A stretch of 34,804 nucleotides of DNA from Natrialbaceae archaeon (GTDB taxonomy: Archaea > Halobacteriota > Halobacteria > Halobacteriales > Natrialbaceae). The stretch is taken from NCBI GenBank assembly GCA_003559215.1, contig PWMF01000083.1, positions 1 through 34,804 of the forward strand, written 5' to 3'. A program made the translations under genes and the position numbers. The notes under the pieces are model-generated. The model was not told where the DNA came from, did no database searches, and saw nothing but the letters and a program-made list of their open reading frames with translations. Shown here piece by piece: positions 31,774 to 34,804 of the stretch (positions are counted from its first letter, which is position 1; each line of letters begins with the position of its first letter).

Positions 31774-32178
31774 ATGGCTAATTCGATGGCAGAACAACTC
31801 CAGCAGGACATGGAGTGTGAAGGGTTGCTGGAGTGTATTCACGGTCTCAAGCAACTGGACAAGGACTGTTTCCGGGCAATGGTCGAGAGTGACGAGCCAC
31901 TGACGATCGACGAGGTCGCGGACCGAGTTGACCGCGAACGCTCGACCGCCTACCGATCGATTCAGCGGTTGCTCCAAGCGGGATTCATCCAGAAGGAACA
32001 GATCAACTACGATCAGGGGGGATACTATCACGTCTACTATCCGACCGATCCGTCCCAGATTGCCGACGACATGCAACGCAAGCTAAACGACTGGTACGCG
32101 AAGATGGGCCAACTCATCCAGGAGTTCGAGGACAAGTACGAATCCGTCGACGAGAGCGCAGTTGCCGCCGAGAGCTGA
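31774..32178 (+). CDS. HTH regulator with conserved cysteines, paralog 2
   Basis: A 134-residue winged-helix protein, closely similar to the one at 27746. It keeps CEGLLEC (Cys15, Cys21) and DKDCFRAMV (Cys32). The segments RERSTAYRSIQRLL and KEQINYDQGGYYHVY are identical in both paralogs, so they should recognise the same or nearly the same DNA. The C-terminal helix LNDWYAKMGQLIQEFEDKYE is also kept. It is monocistronic as far as can be seen. The ATG at 31774 fits a leaderless transcript from the TATA box at 31738-31743; a longer upstream frame would overlap the promoter. Confidence 0.85.
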   Translation: MANSMAEQLQQDMECEGLLECIHGLKQLDKDCFRAMVESDEPLTIDEVADRVDRERSTAYRSIQRLLQAGFIQKEQINYDQGGYYHVYYPTDPSQIADDMQRKLNDWYAKMGQLIQEFEDKYESVDESAVAAES

Positions 32179-32329
32179 ACGGGTCCCTGCCGTTGTCCGA
32201 TTATGCATTGTGACCTTCGAATAGGCAAATATCGTGTTAATACGACCCGTGCGAAGTCAAAATCAATAATGAGGTGTGGAATCCGGGAAAACGAGTTGTC
32301 TTGTGAACTTGTGTTGCGGTTCGTGAAGG

Positions 32330-32614
32330 TTAAATAACATCGTCAGGATCGTGGATGTCTGCCATACGCTGGGCTTCAGCAGCGTACTGCTCTCGCAGAT
32401 CGGAATCGTTGACGGTGCCGAGGTTATCAGAGTCGGCGTCAACGGCGGCAGTCGTGTCGCGAACGTCGGTGAAAGAAGTGAGTGCGCGCTCCTTCCGGAA
32501 GTATCGCTCTCCGTCGGCGGTGGCGTACGTGAGGATAATCAGGTTTTGCTCGTCGTCGGAGTACGTCCGTTCGACGAGCCACACGCGAACGCCCTCGTCG
32601 GAATCGGTTGTCAT
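32330..32614 (-). CDS. Small acidic haloarchaeal protein, unknown function
   Basis: A 94-residue acidic soluble protein. The N-terminal half (VRVWLVERTYSDDEQNLIILTYATADGERYFRKE) looks like a beta-sheet module; the C-terminal half (NDSDLREQYAAEAQRMADIHDPDD) looks helical. Similar short proteins are common in haloarchaea, but I do not know a function or name. There are no cysteines and no membrane segment. It converges on the HTH gene at 31774 and is followed upstream by a 500-nt gene-free stretch. Confidence 0.7.
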   Translation of the reverse strand: MTTDSDEGVRVWLVERTYSDDEQNLIILTYATADGERYFRKERALTSFTDVRDTTAAVDADSDNLGTVNDSDLREQYAAEAQRMADIHDPDDVI

Positions 32615-33122
32615 ATGTTCTCATTTTGGAGGCGGACAGAAGTGGTTTCTCCTACTGTCATTCATGAACGCAGGTTTCGCTACTTGTACTGTTGTAGATT
32701 GATCCTGAATTCAGTGGACACAAAACAAGTACCTCTTCTGTACTGAAGGGATCTGACCCCTCGATTCACACCGACGATTCTGGATCAGGTTCCTCTAGTT
32801 CGTCCTTTGACCTACTGCGTTCGATTGTACTGACTTGCTCGTTCTTCGTGGTTGATGACCTCGCCCTTCAGTAGATTTGTGCCAATAATTCAGTCTAAGC
32901 GAACGACCGTAACGCCCAACGTGTCTTCTCATCAACTCGATAGCTTCGCCATCTGGGACTCATTTTTGGCTTCGGGTCAGTGACTCTCGATGCTTGCCTC
33001 TTTCACATCTGTCCGATCGCCGGGTTAGCTATCGTTGATCCACGACCGGTGCCCCAAATTCTATACTATATTGTGCAATACACACAAAACCTTTAAACAC
33101 TACCGGGCTCTACAGTGGAGTG
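32615..33122. other. Gene-free stretch before thioredoxin
   Basis: About 500 nt of lower-GC sequence with no acceptable frame on either strand. The last part holds the thioredoxin promoter (33069-33097). The rest shows no repeats, hairpins or motifs that I can interpret. Confidence 0.5.
33069..33097 (+). promoter_or_regulatory. Promoter with TATTGTGCAATA before trxA-trxB
   Basis: TATTGTGCAATA (33069-33080) is the same 12-mer as at 18717-18728. CACACAAAAC and TATA box TTTAAA (33092-33097) follow, 26 nt before the ATG at 33123, implying a leaderless transcript. Confidence 0.68.
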
Positions 33123-33470
33123 ATGGCAACTGACGCATACTCCGAATCGAACGACAACCCGATTCACGTCGAGGGTGGAGACCACCTCGAGACCGTCGTC
33201 CACGAGCACGACGTCGTGCTCGTGGACTTCTACGCGGACTGGTGTGGCCCCTGCCAGATGCTCGAGCCCGTCCTCGAAGAGTTGGCGCGTGAGACCGATG
33301 GCGTGATCGCGAAGGTCGACGTCGACGAACACCAGCAACTTGCAGGTGCGTATGGCGTTCGCGGGGTACCGACGCTCGTGCTCTTCGCGGACGGCGAACA
33401 GGTCGAACAACACACCGGCGCACTGCCGGCGGACCGACTCCGCGACCTGATCGAGGGCTACACTGAATGA
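33123..33470 (+). CDS. trxA: Thioredoxin
   Basis: A 115-residue thioredoxin with the canonical WCGPC (Cys41, Cys44) and cis-proline in [12 protein letters not shown]. It is close in sequence to the thioredoxin domain at 7128 (both have [20 protein letters not shown] and VPTLVL) but lacks that protein's charged extension. Its stop overlaps the start of thioredoxin reductase (ATGA, 33467-33470), so the two make a coupled reductase-substrate pair. The ATG at 33123 is preferred over GTG 33120 for the leaderless start. The promoter has the recurrent palindrome. Confidence 0.92.
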   Translation: MATDAYSESNDNPIHVEGGDHLETVVHEHDVVLVDFYADWCGPCQMLEPVLEELARETDGVIAKVDVDEHQQLAGAYGVRGVPTLVLFADGEQVEQHTGALPADRLRDLIEGYTE

Positions 33471-34549
33471 ACGAGGACACGAACGCACTCGTCCACGACG
33501 TGGTGATCGTCGGCTCTGGCGTCGCCGGCCTCTCGGCTGCGGTCTACGCCGCACGGGCCGATTTCGAGCCGCTGGTGCTCGAGGGCCCGGAGCCGGGCGG
33601 CCAGCTGACGCTGACGACCGACGTCGAGAACTTCCTCGGCTTCCCCGAGGGCGTCGGTGGCATGGAGTTGATCCAGCGCGGGAAAGAACAGGCCGAGCGC
33701 TTCGGCGCCGAGTTCGTCCACGGAACCGTCGAGGACGCGACGCTCAACGATCGGCCGTTCAAACTCGCTCTCTCAAATGGAAAGACACTCCGAACACGCG
33801 CCCTGCTCATCGCGACCGGCGCGAGCGCTCGCTGGGTCGGAGCCGACGGCGAAGACGAGCTGATGGGGTACGGCGTCTCAACCTGTGCGACCTGCGACGG
33901 CGCGTTCCACCGCGGCGACGACGTGCTCGTGATCGGTGGCGGCGACAGCGCTATGGAAGAAGCGCTCTTCCTGACGAAGTTTGCCGACAGCGTTACGATC
34001 GTTCACCGTCGCGACGAACTTCGCGCCTCCGAGGTTATGGCCGAACGCGCTCGCAACCACGACGCAATCTCGTTCCGCTGGAACACCGAACTCCTCGAAA
34101 TCCAAGGCTCGCAGGATGAGGGCGTCACCGGTGCAACCCTGGTGAGCCACCCTGACGGCTATCCGATGCAGAAACTCGAGACGAACGCGGCACACGGCGA
34201 CGTGGCAGATCAAGCGGCGAAGACGCGAGATGTTGGTGAGGTCGAACGTGAGACCGTCGACATCGGCGGGATCTTCTACGGCGTCGGTCACGTTCCAAAC
34301 ACGGACTTTCTCGAAGAGACACCGGTCGAACTGGCTGACACCGGTCATGTCGAAACTAGGGAGGGAATGACGACGGAGACAACTGTCGAAGGCGTCTTCG
34401 CCGCGGGTGATGTGATGGACCCCGACTACCGACAGGCAATCACGTCCGCTGGTACTGGGAGCATGGCTGCCCTCGATGCCGAGGACTGGCTCGAACAGCA
34501 GGCCGTCCGTGAGACGGCAGCGACTTACGAAGCGATAGCTGACGACTAA
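33467..34549 (+). CDS. trxB: Thioredoxin-disulfide reductase
   Basis: A 360-residue low-molecular-weight thioredoxin reductase. The FAD motif is [14 protein letters not shown] (16-29), the redox site is [10 protein letters not shown] (Cys140, Cys143), the NADPH motif is [13 protein letters not shown] with HRRDELRAS, and the FAD end motif is [15 protein letters not shown]. HRRDxxRAS indicates NADPH preference. The region near residues 225-265 ([18 protein letters not shown]) is longer than in bacterial TrxB, a haloarchaeal-looking insertion. It reduces the thioredoxin encoded just upstream, and perhaps others in the window. Confidence 0.92.
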   Translation: MNEDTNALVHDVVIVGSGVAGLSAAVYAARADFEPLVLEGPEPGGQLTLTTDVENFLGFPEGVGGMELIQRGKEQAERFGAEFVHGTVEDATLNDRPFKLALSNGKTLRTRALLIATGASARWVGADGEDELMGYGVSTCATCDGAFHRGDDVLVIGGGDSAMEEALFLTKFADSVTIVHRRDELRASEVMAERARNHDAISFRWNTELLEIQGSQDEGVTGATLVSHPDGYPMQKLETNAAHGDVADQAAKTRDVGEVERETVDIGGIFYGVGHVPNTDFLEETPVELADTGHVETREGMTTETTVEGVFAAGDVMDPDYRQAITSAGTGSMAALDAEDWLEQQAVRETAATYEAIADD

Positions 34550-34689
34550 TCCCAGATACCAACAGTTGATGAACTGCCCAATGGAGGCTGATAGGATGAC
34601 AGTTTGCTAGGTTCCCGCACATAGCTAACACTGGAAAGACAAGGGCTAACAACTAGCCAGTCCACCCACATCCTAGTTTTCGAAGTAAG

Positions 34690-34804
<115 letters not shown>

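Overview
The window comes from an extremely halophilic archaeon (class Halobacteria; a Natrialbaceae-like genome is my guess). The evidence is high GC, very acidic proteins, Tat-type twin-arginine leaders and lipoboxes, TATA boxes placed about 25-30 nt before start codons (leaderless mRNAs), and family markers such as HalOD1, DUF7521 and DUF2270. No rRNA, tRNA or CRISPR array was seen.

Layout. 1-810 has no convincing gene. 811-7106 is a sulfur-handling block. On the minus strand it holds a CoA-disulfide-reductase-like flavoprotein, a stand-alone HalOD1 domain, a DsrE2-like protein and TusA. On the plus strand it holds a rhodanese/metallo-beta-lactamase (persulfide dioxygenase-type) protein, two half-size YeeE/YedE membrane proteins and a PiT-family anion permease. 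7128-12817 holds a thioredoxin and a metal block: a P1B-4 ATPase, a methyltransferase, a mercuric/lipoamide-reductase-like flavoprotein with a His-rich tail, and a ZIP transporter. 12955-14910 is a minus-strand CcdA/TlpA-like/SCO operon for exported thiol or copper redox. 15015-18250 has DUF7521 with a winged-helix regulator, two small membrane proteins and a frameshifted carbamoyltransferase. 18309-22712 has a thioredoxin-like protein, DUF2270, a pair of cysteine-motif membrane proteins, a DsbA-like protein, a cupredoxin lipoprotein and a DsrE-like protein. 22761-27581 has a SHOCT protein, a tandem UspA, a 48-residue membrane protein, a TauE/SafE permease and an Na+/H+ antiporter with TrkA domains. 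27746-34549 has two closely similar Cys-bearing HTH regulators, an M20 peptidase, a VKOR-like protein, a class V aminotransferase, a small acidic protein, and thioredoxin with thioredoxin reductase. The right edge has a strong hairpin that looks like an insertion-sequence end.

How it may work together. Nearly all genes concern sulfane-sulfur uptake and trafficking, thiol/disulfide exchange inside and outside the membrane, or soft-metal handling. Two palindromes recur at promoters and suggest two regulons. One, consensus TATTGTRCRATA, lies at or near the promoters of the tusA operon, a thioredoxin-like gene, thioredoxin/TrxB, the TauE operon, the aminotransferase and both HTH paralogs. The other, TTTGCTGnnnCnGCAAA, overlaps predicted transcription starts of the winged-helix regulator, the carbamoyltransferase and the DsbA-like gene. 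I infer that the Cys-bearing HTH paralogs read the first and the winged-helix protein reads the second; neither is proven. Short ORFs overlapping downstream start codons and a CT-run frameshift are further points of interest.
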